15,383 nucleotides of DNA from Elusimicrobiota bacterium (lineage in GTDB: Bacteria; Elusimicrobiota; Elusimicrobia; Elusimicrobiales; UBA9959), in contig DMES01000011.1 of assembly GCA_003450815.1 (NCBI GenBank), forward strand, positions 1 to 15,383. The letters are read 5' to 3'. Both the position numbers and the translations under genes were made by a program. Of this stretch, positions 6,007 to 13,646 are shown piece by piece. Every line of letters starts with the position of its first letter. Position 1 is the first letter of the stretch. Below the pieces are notes generated by a model. The model worked only from the letters and a program-made list of their open reading frames with translations. It had not been told where the DNA came from and made no database searches.

Positions 6007-7551
6007 ATGCAGAAGAATCTTGTACTGGCCGTAGTTCTGTCTTCATTGGTTTATATTTTCTGGTACTCTTATATGGAAAAGCAGGCGGCTCCCAAGGGTG
6101 CCGCATCCGTTGCCGCTTCCTCTCCTCAAACCGCCCAAAGCACTTCAGCCTCCGCTTACAGCCCGCAAGCCGCTTCGCCGCTGCCCGCCGGCGAACTGCC
6201 GGCCGACTGGAAAAAAGACGCTCTGCAGGTTAAACTCGGCAAAGCGGAATATTTGCTGCACCCCGCCGGAGCTTCCATAAAAAGCCTGGTTTACGAAGGC
6301 CCCGTGGCCCCTATAGAACTTGTGCTTTCGCCGGAAGAAGGACTGTTCTCAAGTTTTGAAGGACTGAACTTTTCCATAAAATCAAAATCGGCGCAAAACC
6401 CGGAATTTTACGCGAAAACAAAGCAGGGCATAGCTATATCAAAAAAATTCCTCCTGGCCGGCCCCGACAAGATTAATTCGGTTGAAATAACCGCCTCAAA
6501 CCCCTCATCAAAACCCGCCGCGCTTGAACCCTGGACGCTTTCAATAGGGCCGGGGCTTGGCACGGCGAAGAGCGAGGAAAAAGAAAATCCGACAATGACG
6601 CTGGCTAAATATACCTTTCAGGAACAGGAAAAAAAACACCCCACTGTTAAAACGATCAAGGGAGACACTCAAGCGGACAACTGGGTGTGGGCCGGCGTAG
6701 ATAACCGCTATTTTTTGACCGTGGTCAGCGGCGGCGATTTCGTAAAAGAACGTCTGCTCTGCACACAGACCGAGGTAAAAGGCGGCAAACTGCCGCGGCT
6801 AGCGATCCCTTTCGGCGAAACAAAGCTGGCTCCGGGAGAAATAAAAACCTGGAAGCTGGATTTTTATGCCGGGCCCAAAGACTATGCCCTGCTTAAAAAA
6901 CTCGGGCAGGGCCTTGACCGCTCGGTGGACTTCGGATTTTTCGCGCCGCTCGCGAAACTTGCCGACTCCTCGCTTGGCTACTTTTACCGTATGACAGGCA
7001 ATTATGGCGCGGCCATCATCATCCTGAGCCTGCTTATCCAGCTTATACTTTCGCCCCTCAGTATAAAAAGCTTCAAATCCATGGCGCTGATGAAAAAGAT
7101 ACAGCCGGAAATGCAGGAGATACAGAAGCGCTATAAGACGGACCCAAAACGCATGAACCAGGAAGTGATGGACCTTTACAAGCGTCACGGCACCAATCCT
7201 CTTGGCGGCTGTCTGCCGATGATTTTGCAGATACCGGTGTTTTTCGCGCTATTTACAGCGCTCAGGAATTCCTGGAATTTGCACGGCGCGCCGTTTATTT
7301 TCTGGATCAAGGACTTGTCTGCCAAAGACCCTTATTATGTGCTGCCGCTGGTAATGGGCGCCGTAATGTTGCTGCAGCAGCATCTTAGCCCGCAGACAGG
7401 CGACCCCGCGCAGGCAAAAATGATGAAGTGGATGCCGGTTATTTTTACTTTCATGTTTCTAAGCTTCCCCTCGGGACTTGTGATGTACTGGCTTATAAAC
7501 AGCCTTTGGGGATTTGCACAGACGATGTACCTGCAGAAAAAAATGGCATAA
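6007..7551 (+). CDS. yidC: Membrane protein insertase YidC
   Basis: An insertase and chaperone that inserts and folds inner-membrane proteins alone or with SecYEG. The layout is that of Gram-negative YidC: N-terminal membrane segment (4-22), an Ala/Ser/Pro-rich linker (26-62), a periplasmic beta-domain (about 70-290), then the conserved five-helix core. Core motifs include NYGAAIIILSLLIQLILSPL (332-351), the cytoplasmic coiled-coil region MKKIQPEMQEIQKRYK (362-377), NPLGGCLPMILQIPVFFALF (397-416), DPYYVLPLVMG (441-451) and MPVIFTFMFLSFPSGLVMYW (476-495). Length 514 is normal. By alignment with E. coli ([15 protein letters not shown]), the groove Arg366 position is Gln345 here. The start has a strong GGGAGG, but it is buried in a hairpin. 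Confidence 0.97.
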   Translation: MQKNLVLAVVLSSLVYIFWYSYMEKQAAPKGAASVAASSPQTAQSTSASAYSPQAASPLPAGELPADWKKDALQVKLGKAEYLLHPAGASIKSLVYEGPVAPIELVLSPEEGLFSSFEGLNFSIKSKSAQNPEFYAKTKQGIAISKKFLLAGPDKINSVEITASNPSSKPAALEPWTLSIGPGLGTAKSEEKENPTMTLAKYTFQEQEKKHPTVKTIKGDTQADNWVWAGVDNRYFLTVVSGGDFVKERLLCTQTEVKGGKLPRLAIPFGETKLAPGEIKTWKLDFYAGPKDYALLKKLGQGLDRSVDFGFFAPLAKLADSSLGYFYRMTGNYGAAIIILSLLIQLILSPLSIKSFKSMALMKKIQPEMQEIQKRYKTDPKRMNQEVMDLYKRHGTNPLGGCLPMILQIPVFFALFTALRNSWNLHGAPFIFWIKDLSAKDPYYVLPLVMGAVMLLQQHLSPQTGDPAQAKMMKWMPVIFTFMFLSFPSGLVMYWLINSLWGFAQTMYLQKKMA

Positions 7552-7608
7552 GTTTACAAGGCAGTATGCCGGAGATAATTCTTTAAAGTTGACTGGAGGA
7601 ATAAAAAA

Positions 7609-8571
7609 ATGAGAGAGATAAAAACAGAAGCGAACAACATACAGGACGCCGTTGAAAAAGGGTTGTCCGAAATCGGCATGAGACGCGACCAGGTGGAAGT
7701 TGTGGTGGTCTCAGAGGGCACCCGCGGTTTCCTCGGTATAGGGGCCAAAAAAGCCTGCGTTATTTTAAGGGAGAAAAAATGGACCGGAGCCGGAGCACAC
7801 GACAGCGACGACAGCCGGCCCCGCCCTTCTTACGGCAACCGTGAACCCCGGCGCTCAGGCGGCGGAAGGGGAGGCGGCGGGCGTTCCGAGCGCGGCGGAG
7901 AGCGGCGCCCGGGCTACGCGAGCAGGGGAAACCGCAATGCGGCGCCTTCTCAGGAATCAGTAAGGAACGGGAACCGCAGCGAGCTGCCCCATCCGCAGCC
8001 GGGAAGGGGTGAGTCAGTCCGTCCGCCGGCGGCGAATATGGTATTCAATGAAGAAACACTGCCGGAATCTGTAACTTCTTTCAAAACCCCCGAGGATCCG
8101 CTTGAACACGCTAAAACAGCCCTTCTCAAAATGATGGAACTTCTTGGCATGCCGGCCACCATCGCGGACGCTTCGTATAATCAGGCCGAAGCGCTTGTTT
8201 CCCTGCGTTTTGACTGCGCCCAAACAGAATTTTTTACCTGCGAGAACGGCCGTACCCTGCAGGCTCTGCAATTCCTGATAAATTCCATGCTGAACAAAAA
8301 CAGGCAGCAGCGCCTGGCGCTCCGTATAGACACCGGCGACTATTGGAAGAGCAAGGAAACCGAAATAACCAAAAGAGTCGAGCAGGCCGTAAATGAGGTG
8401 AAAGCCAGTTCACAGCCGTATCGTCTTGAACCTATGCCGGCGCCCATGCGCAAACTGGTACACAATATCGTGAAGAGCTTGTATCCTGATATGGAAACGA
8501 TGTCCGAGGGGGAAGGACAGTGGCGCAAGGTAGTAATACGCCAGACGGCGCCAAAGCAGGAAGTAAAATAG
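7609..8571 (+). CDS. khpB: RNA-binding protein KhpB (Jag), with RGG-type linker
   Basis: A cytoplasmic RNA-binding protein, commonly encoded after yidC, with three parts. The Jag N-terminal domain is at 1-55 (EANNIQDAVEKGLSEIG, TRGFLGIGAKKACV). A KH domain at about 165-235 contains NGRTLQALQFLIN. An R3H domain at about 270-312 contains RLEPMPAPMRKLVH, with Arg281 and His285 forming the R-x-x-x-H motif, and SEGEGQWRKVVI. Length 320 exceeds the usual 200-260 because the linker (58-150) is long, low in complexity and rich in Arg and Gly. The KH loop, normally G-K-R-G, reads C-E-N-G at 211-214. The start has GGAGG (7595-7599) 9 nt before the ATG. It ends the rpmH block; a hairpin at 8603-8667 follows. 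Confidence 0.93.
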   Translation: MREIKTEANNIQDAVEKGLSEIGMRRDQVEVVVVSEGTRGFLGIGAKKACVILREKKWTGAGAHDSDDSRPRPSYGNREPRRSGGGRGGGGRSERGGERRPGYASRGNRNAAPSQESVRNGNRSELPHPQPGRGESVRPPAANMVFNEETLPESVTSFKTPEDPLEHAKTALLKMMELLGMPATIADASYNQAEALVSLRFDCAQTEFFTCENGRTLQALQFLINSMLNKNRQQRLALRIDTGDYWKSKETEITKRVEQAVNEVKASSQPYRLEPMPAPMRKLVHNIVKSLYPDMETMSEGEGQWRKVVIRQTAPKQEVK

Positions 8572-8602
8572 AGGCAACTTTACCCGGCAAGACAATGTCA
8601 CA

Positions 8603-8667
8603 ACAGCGTGACGGAATCCCCAAGTTGTAAATAGCTTTGCGCCGGGGCCCCGTCACGCTGTCCTTTT
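8603..8667 (+). terminator. Large hairpin after khpB, probable terminator
   Basis: ACAGCGTGACGG (8603-8614) pairs perfectly with CCGTCACGCTGT (8650-8661). An inner CCCC (8618-8621) can pair with GGGG (8644-8647). CCTTTTATA follows. It likely ends the rpmH-to-khpB transcript; the T run is short, so partial read-through into mnmE is possible. No other gene is seen in the 304 bases between khpB and mnmE. Confidence 0.6.
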
Positions 8668-8681
8668 ATAACTACCCAGGT

Positions 8682-8887
8682 GGAAGGCTATTAGACTGAA
8701 GACGAAGCAGACTGGAAAGTCAGGTCAAATATCTTCAGCCTTCAGCCTTTCCGAAAGCTCGCGTAAGCCGGAGGTTTCGTAGAGGCATTTTTCATCGTTC
8801 GGGTGAAGCCCTTGACGTCACCCCGGCGCAAACGGATTGGGCTTACATGAGCTTTTGTGGGCAGCCTTCAGCCTTATGCTAATAGCC
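8682..8887. repeat. Nested inverted repeats before and across the mnmE start
   Basis: Outer arms GGCTATTAG (8686-8694) and CTAATAGCC (8879-8887) are exact reverse complements, and the right arm includes the first codons of mnmE. Within them, GGAAGGCT...CTGAAGA (8682-8702) pairs with TCTTCAG...AGCCTTTCC (8732-8752). A second pair, AAAGCTC-GTAAGCC (8754-8769) with GGCTTAC-GAGCTTT (8840-8855), matches at 14 of 16 positions. CTTCAGCCTT recurs at both right arms. This fits the inverted short-repeat architecture of the other spacers, possibly with a second palindrome nested inside. Confidence 0.55.
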
Positions 8888-10264
8888 GATAACGCCCGGA
8901 CCATCATCGCGCCTTCCACCCCTACGGGAGCGGGAGCGATAGCTATATTGCGCCTGTCAGGACACAGGGCTTTTCCCATAGCCGCCTTATTTCTTAAACC
9001 CGGGTTTGCGCCGGCAAATCCAAAACCGCGCATGGCCTATATGCTTTCCGTAATGGACGGAAAAAAGCTGCTGGACAAGTCGGTGGTACTTTTCTATAAA
9101 GGCCCGAACAGCTACACCGGTGAAGACACCGTCGAAATCTTTTGCCATAACTCTCCTTATATAATACGGTCCATCCTTAACCTGGCGATAAAAGTCGGCG
9201 CGAGCCCCGCCGGTCCGGGGGAATTTACTTTCAGGGCTTTTTTAAAAGGCAAGCTAGACCTGGCACAGGCTGAAGCGATAAACGATCTGATAGCTTCCCA
9301 GACAGAAAGCGCGCATCGCGCGGCCATCGGCCAGGTTGAAGGGCATCTTTCCCGGCAAGTGATGGGGCTTAAATCAAAACTTATACACCTGTTGGCCGGT
9401 CTTGAGGCGCGCTTGGACGATTCTTACGGTGACATGCCTTCTTTTGACAGGGGGGGATTTCTAACTGAAACGCGTACCGTCATGGCCGCAATACAAAAGC
9501 TTTCCGCCGGGTTTGAGAACGGCCGGCGCGTAAAAGAAGGCATTAAAGTTGTGATCGCCGGCGCCCCAAATTCCGGAAAGTCTTCACTTCTGAACGCTCT
9601 CCTCGGCTACCCGCGCGCAATAGTTTCGCCTGTGGCCGGAACCACCCGCGACACCATTGAGGCAGAACTTGAAATTGACGGGTTTTCGGTAAACTTTACC
9701 GACACGGCTGGTCTTGCGGAAAACACCCCTGACAGCATAGAACGCCAGGGCATAAACCGGGCTATGGCCGCCCTGAAGACAGCCGACATAATACTGCTTG
9801 TCAAAGACGCCTCCGCCCCGCAAACCCGGATGGACCGCACAGCGCTTGAAACAGCGCTTGAAGCCTCCGGCCATGGGGCAAAACTGATTAAAATTTTTAA
9901 CAAGTGCGACCTACTACCCGCGGCCAAAAATAATAGGGCAAGAATTAGAAGTGAGCTGGCTATTTCCTGTAAGACAGGCATAGGCCTTTCAAATGTCACA
10001 CGCTCAATTATAAACCGGGAAAAACGCTATTTCGCGGAGCGGACACCTGCACTCGTCACCTCGGCACGGCACTTTGAAGCGCTCACCGGCGCCGCTTCCG
10101 AACTGGAAAAGCTGCATAAGCTGAAAGCGAAACTCCCTTTTCCGCTTGAACTCGCTGCGGAGCATCTGCGGGAAGCGCTTAACGCGCTTTCTTCAATACT
10201 CGGTGAAACCGCTCCGGAGGAAATACTGGCGGATATTTTCAAAAGCTTCTGTGTGGGAAAGTAA
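8876..10264 (+). CDS. mnmE: tRNA modification GTPase MnmE
   Basis: A GTPase that, with MnmG, adds the (carboxymethyl)aminomethyl group to U34 of certain tRNAs using a folate-derived carbon. Counting from the ATG at 8876 there are 462 residues. The N-terminal folate-binding domain (RTIIAPSTPTGAGAIAILRLSG; GPGEFTFRAFLKGKLDLAQAEA) is followed by a helical domain and an inserted G domain: G1 GAPNSGKSS (229-237), GTTRDT (255-260), DTAG (276-279), NKCD (342-345), SCKTG (364-368). The C-terminus ends in FCVGK, carrying the catalytic family Cys. The frame opens earlier at TTG codons (8837, 8855), but the ATG at 8876 gives a normal N-terminus. No clear ribosome-binding site is present, and the start lies in the right arm of an inverted repeat. 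Confidence 0.96.
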   Translation: MLIADNARTIIAPSTPTGAGAIAILRLSGHRAFPIAALFLKPGFAPANPKPRMAYMLSVMDGKKLLDKSVVLFYKGPNSYTGEDTVEIFCHNSPYIIRSILNLAIKVGASPAGPGEFTFRAFLKGKLDLAQAEAINDLIASQTESAHRAAIGQVEGHLSRQVMGLKSKLIHLLAGLEARLDDSYGDMPSFDRGGFLTETRTVMAAIQKLSAGFENGRRVKEGIKVVIAGAPNSGKSSLLNALLGYPRAIVSPVAGTTRDTIEAELEIDGFSVNFTDTAGLAENTPDSIERQGINRAMAALKTADIILLVKDASAPQTRMDRTALETALEASGHGAKLIKIFNKCDLLPAAKNNRARIRSELAISCKTGIGLSNVTRSIINREKRYFAERTPALVTSARHFEALTGAASELEKLHKLKAKLPFPLELAAEHLREALNALSSILGETAPEEILADIFKSFCVGK

Positions 10265-10266
10265 TT

Positions 10267-11007
10267 ATGAAAGAAACAGCCCGCCTTTTTTATGCCCTGC
10301 TGCGCCGCCCCGCAGAGGCTCTGCCCTCCTTTATCGCCGCAGATTCGGGCCTTAAAGCGCCTCTTCTCATATTCGCCCTTTACTCCGCCCTTCACGCGCT
10401 TGTCCTGCCGGAACTGCCGCCCGCTTTTGTGCCTGAAGCCCCGGCGCTCGCTTTCGGTAATCCGTACTATTATTATCTCTCAGCCGCGCCGCTGAATCTA
10501 TTTATCGGCGCCGTTCTGGCCGCGCTTTTGCCTTGGGCGGCGGACTTTTTTTCTGCCGGCAGAATAGCCATCCGCGTGGCAGCCGCCGCCGGGCTAGTAC
10601 TCGTCTCCTTCGCAGCGGCGGCTGCATCCGGCTATGCCGCCGTAATCTCCTGGTTTTTTCCTCCCGCTTTCATAGGACTGACGCTGCTGGCTTTTCGCCC
10701 CCGCAAGAAAAACTGCCGCGGCCTTTTTACCGTAATACTCGCCGCCTCCTCCGTTTCGCTCGCTATGATACCCGCTGAAGCGCTTGCCATCGCTCTAAAT
10801 TCAAAACCGCTTTTTGAGATAACCGCCGCTATTGAAGCCGTCTGGATTTTATGGCTTATGGTAAAATCGCTTGCCCTAATGGGACATTCAAGCCTTCCCA
10901 GAACTGTCGCGGCGGCATTTTTTGCCGTAGCGCTTTGCGGTGCGCTGATATTTAACCTGGCAAAACTGCTGCCCGAAAATCTGGCGGCTATTTTGCTGAT
11001 CTGTTAA
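10267..11007 (+). CDS. Multi-pass membrane protein, function unknown
   Basis: A 246-residue, Ala- and Leu-rich protein with six or seven predicted membrane segments (about 30-48, 72-93, 102-120, 123-143, 152-175, 184-203, 212-232) after a short basic cytoplasmic N-terminus. The N-terminal stretch (LLRRPAEALPSF...) followed by clustered helices is reminiscent of bacterial Yip1-type proteins, but no decisive motif is visible. Its ATG lies only 2 bases after the mnmE stop, so it is translated in the same operon, probably by coupling, as no separate ribosome-binding site is seen. It sits between mnmE and mnmG, which act together. The frame is clean with codon use like its neighbours, so it is a real gene. 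Function is unknown. Confidence 0.8.
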   Translation: MKETARLFYALLRRPAEALPSFIAADSGLKAPLLIFALYSALHALVLPELPPAFVPEAPALAFGNPYYYYLSAAPLNLFIGAVLAALLPWAADFFSAGRIAIRVAAAAGLVLVSFAAAAASGYAAVISWFFPPAFIGLTLLAFRPRKKNCRGLFTVILAASSVSLAMIPAEALAIALNSKPLFEITAAIEAVWILWLMVKSLALMGHSSLPRTVAAAFFAVALCGALIFNLAKLLPENLAAILLIC

Positions 11008-11011
11008 GTGC

Positions 11012-11097
11012 AGGGTCTAGGGTCTAGGGTCTAGGGTCTAGGGTAAGGAGTTTCTTATTCCGCACCCTCACCCCTCTACCCTAACCCCTATACCCTT
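11012..11097. repeat. Inverted short-repeat element, AGGGTCT type
   Basis: There are 4.7 exact tandem copies of AGGGTCT (11012-11044), a 19-nt unique centre, then a degenerate reverse-complement arm (11064-11097) made of ACCCT-containing units of 6-8 bases. It fills the spacer before mnmG and ends 8 bases before its ATG. In mRNA it would form an imperfect hairpin of about 33 bases per arm. Confidence 0.8.
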
Positions 11098-11105
11098 TCT
11101 TCAAT

Positions 11106-12953
11106 ATGGCTTATTTCAACTATCCGGATAAATTTGACGTTATAGTGGTTGGCGGTGGGCACGCCGGCTGCGAAGCGGCACTGGCCGCCGCGCGCCTAGG
11201 CGCGAAAACCCTTCTTCTGACCCAGGACCTTGACACCATAGCGCTGATGTCGTGCAATCCTTCAATAGGCGGAGTGGGCAAAGGCCAGATAGTAAAAGAA
11301 ATAGACGCCCTTGGCGGACAGATGGCAAAAGTCGCCGACGCCTCGGCGCTAAGCTACCATATGCTTAACACCTCTCGAGGACCCGCCGTGCATTCGCCGC
11401 GCGCTCAGTGCGATAAAAAACTTTATCAGTTCACCATGAAAAGCATCCTTGAAAAACAGCCGAACCTCCGCCTTGTGCAGGATGAGGTTGCGACCGTATG
11501 GACAAAAGGCTCAAAGCTTGAGGGCGTTATTACTATACGCGCCACGCGTTATAGAGCCACTTGCGTGGTACTCAGCGCGGGCACTTTCCTGAAAGGCGTA
11601 GTACATATAGGAATGCGGGATTTCAGGGGGGGGCGCTATAACCATCCGCCAAGCGATGAGCTTTCTAAAAGCCTTAAGGCTCTGGAGCTGAAACTGGGAA
11701 GGCTTAAAACCGGCACCCCGATGCGGCTGAACGGCAGAAGCATAGACTTTGCCAAATGCGCGGAGCAGAAACCCGACAGCCCTTTTGAGCCTTTCTCGCA
11801 TTTCACAGCGGAGCCGGACAGGGCCTTTTTGCCGTGCTGGATAACCCGCACCAACTTAAAAACCGCCGCCGTAATAAAAGATAATCTCTCAAAATCCCCG
11901 CTTTATTCGGGTAAAATAAAATCGATCGGCCCGCGCTATTGCCCTTCAATAGAAGACAAGGTGATAAAATTTCCACATCATACGGAACACCACCTTTTCC
12001 TTGAACCGGAAGGATTCAACACGCTTGAATATTATGTAAACGGCCTCTCCTCAAGCCTGCCGGAAGAAACCCAGACAGATTTTTTGCGCACTATTCCGGG
12101 GCTTGAAAAGGCCGAGCTGATGCGGCCCGCATACGCCATTGAATACGATTTTTCTTATCCGTCACAGCTTAAATATTCGCTTGAGAGCAAACTTCTGGAC
12201 GGCCTGTTCCTGGCGGGCCAGCTAAACGGCACCACTGGCTACGAAGAGGCCGCCGCCCAAGGCCTTATGGCCGGCATAAACGCGGCGCTGAAAACCCAGG
12301 GACGCGCCCCCCTGATTTTTAGACGCGACGAGGCATATATCGGCGTAATGATAGACGACCTTATAACCCGGGACCTGGAAGAGCCTTACCGGATTTTCAC
12401 TTCAAGGGCGGAGTACCGCCTTCTGCTGAGGAAAGACAACGCCGACCTGAGACTGGCCCCTTACGGTTTAAAACTGGGGCTGCTTGACGGACGCCTGAAA
12501 CCCGCCTTTGAGCATTATCGGCTTGCCGCCCTCGCCCTGCGTGAAAACCCGCGCGCTCAAGCCGAACCAGACTCAAAACTACACCCCTGGAGCGCGGATA
12601 AAGCCGCCAAAACCGCGCAAATAGAGCGGGAATACGCGCCTTATATAGAACGAAACCGCAAAGAAGCTCAAAAGCTGAAAGCTTTTGAGCATGTGTCCAT
12701 ACCCGAAACTCTGGATTTCAACACAATCAAAGGACTGCCTTTGGAAGCAAAACAGAAACTCAGCCGTTCGCGCCCGCTTACACTCGCGCAGGCCTCGCGG
12801 GTAAGCGGCGTTACGCCGGCAGATATGCAGCTGATATGGGTAACCCTGGAAAAACATAACCACGCGGGTTCACGGTTCAGCGGTTCAACGGTTGAAAATC
12901 AGCGGACATCAGGGAAACATGAAAAAAATAACCGTGAACCGCTGAACCGTTGA
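11106..12953 (+). CDS. mnmG: tRNA U34 carboxymethylaminomethyl synthase subunit MnmG
   Basis: An FAD- and NADH-dependent partner of MnmE in tRNA U34 modification. The dinucleotide-binding motif DVIVVGGGHAGCEAALAAAR (11-30) is followed by LMSCNPSIGGVGKGQIVKEIDALGG, SRGPAVHSPRAQCDK, LKTGTPMRL, the second FAD motif LFLAGQLNGTTGYEEAAAQGL and the C-terminal ITRDLEEPYRIFTSRAEYRLLLR. The C-terminal helical domain ends normally at RPLTLAQASRVSGVTPADMQLIWVTLEKH. The final residues, from about 587 to 615, are encoded by the GGTTCAGC-type inverted repeat, are not expected in the family, and make the protein slightly short of the usual length despite the added tail. The ATG at 11106 gives a standard N-terminus, but no ribosome-binding site is present between the AGGGTCT element and the ATG. 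Confidence 0.97.
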   Translation: MAYFNYPDKFDVIVVGGGHAGCEAALAAARLGAKTLLLTQDLDTIALMSCNPSIGGVGKGQIVKEIDALGGQMAKVADASALSYHMLNTSRGPAVHSPRAQCDKKLYQFTMKSILEKQPNLRLVQDEVATVWTKGSKLEGVITIRATRYRATCVVLSAGTFLKGVVHIGMRDFRGGRYNHPPSDELSKSLKALELKLGRLKTGTPMRLNGRSIDFAKCAEQKPDSPFEPFSHFTAEPDRAFLPCWITRTNLKTAAVIKDNLSKSPLYSGKIKSIGPRYCPSIEDKVIKFPHHTEHHLFLEPEGFNTLEYYVNGLSSSLPEETQTDFLRTIPGLEKAELMRPAYAIEYDFSYPSQLKYSLESKLLDGLFLAGQLNGTTGYEEAAAQGLMAGINAALKTQGRAPLIFRRDEAYIGVMIDDLITRDLEEPYRIFTSRAEYRLLLRKDNADLRLAPYGLKLGLLDGRLKPAFEHYRLAALALRENPRAQAEPDSKLHPWSADKAAKTAQIEREYAPYIERNRKEAQKLKAFEHVSIPETLDFNTIKGLPLEAKQKLSRSRPLTLAQASRVSGVTPADMQLIWVTLEKHNHAGSRFSGSTVENQRTSGKHEKNNREPLNR

Positions 12954-12956
12954 ACC
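12866..12956. repeat. Inverted short-repeat element, GGTTCAGC type
   Basis: The left arm at 12866-12893 repeats GGTTCA-(A/G)-C units. The right arm at 12930-12956 is its reverse complement with only one single-base gap in each arm; the shared core is CGGTTCAGCGGTTCA. The unique centre is 36 nt. The element encodes the C-terminal tail of MnmG and contains its stop codon (12951-12953). Confidence 0.85.
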
Positions 12957-12991
12957 TTAATTCTGACAACCTGAGTAATTTTGGGGAATTT

Positions 12992-13645
12992 ATGGAACGC
13001 GAAATTGAAGAAAGGCTTGAGCTTTGGGGTCTGAAGCTTGACGCGCAAACCAAAGAAAGCCTTGAAACACTGGCGCATGAAATAAAAAAAACCAATGCCG
13101 TGCTTAATTTGATTTCAAAGAACGACGAGCCGCTGCTGTGGAGCCGCCACCTGTCCGACTCGCTTGCCGCCGCTCCGCTGCTTAAAAACCTGCTGTCGCC
13201 GGGCGCACTGATGGCCGATGCCGGATCAGGGCCCGGTTTCCCGGCGTTGCCGCTCGCCGCAGCGCTTCCGGCATTCAATTTCGAGCTTTGGGATTCAAAC
13301 CGGAAACGGGTAGAATTCGCCCTGCGGGCCGCCGGTGCCATGAAATTAAAAAACACGACGGCCTTCCACCGCCGGATAGGGCAAAGCGGCGCCTTTGAAC
13401 TGGCCCGCTACGACGCGGTGGTGGAGCGAGCCATGGGAAAGCTTGAAAATATCCTGTTTCAATGCTTAAATATGCTTAAATCAGGTGGTGTATTTCTAGC
13501 GTGGCAAAGCGGCCTTGTGGATGCCCAGACCCCGGCTTCGTTAAAAGCGCTGGACAAAGCCGGGGCAAAGCTTGAAACCAGGTTCGCTTATACTCTGCCG
13601 GGAGAAACCCGTGAGCGGTTTATATTGATTTTCAGGAGGAAATAA
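12992..13645 (+). CDS. rsmG: 16S rRNA (guanine-527-N7)-methyltransferase RsmG
   Basis: A SAM-dependent methyltransferase for G527 of 16S rRNA (also called GidB). From the chosen start there are 217 residues, normal for the family. The N-terminal helical part contains LELWGLKLDAQTKESLETLAHEI and the RHLSDSL motif (52-58). The SAM-binding loop is DAGSGPGFPALPLA (76-89), followed by the acidic strand end and NRKRVEF. The later GGVFLAWQSG strand and a C-terminal FILIFRRK complete the fold. The frame is open to a TTG at 12950 overlapping the mnmG stop, but the ATG at 12992 is preceded by GGGGA (12983-12987) and fits the family N-terminus better. It directly follows mnmG, as is common. Confidence 0.95.
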   Translation: MEREIEERLELWGLKLDAQTKESLETLAHEIKKTNAVLNLISKNDEPLLWSRHLSDSLAAAPLLKNLLSPGALMADAGSGPGFPALPLAAALPAFNFELWDSNRKRVEFALRAAGAMKLKNTTAFHRRIGQSGAFELARYDAVVERAMGKLENILFQCLNMLKSGGVFLAWQSGLVDAQTPASLKALDKAGAKLETRFAYTLPGETRERFILIFRRK

Positions 13646-13646
13646 A

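Noticed and set aside
8812..8840. TTGACG as a -35 box for mnmE
   Set aside because: No acceptable -10 box is found 16-19 bases downstream, and the bases lie inside an inverted repeat.
8837..8875. Upstream TTG starts for mnmE
   Set aside because: The extra residues do not match the family N-terminus, and the sequence belongs to repeat arms; the ATG at 8876 fits better.
11012..11044. AGGGTCT array as a CRISPR or telomere-like repeat
   Set aside because: Units are 7 bases with no spacers, and there are no cas genes. The resemblance to telomere repeats is superficial, and the array is one arm of an inverted element inside an operon.
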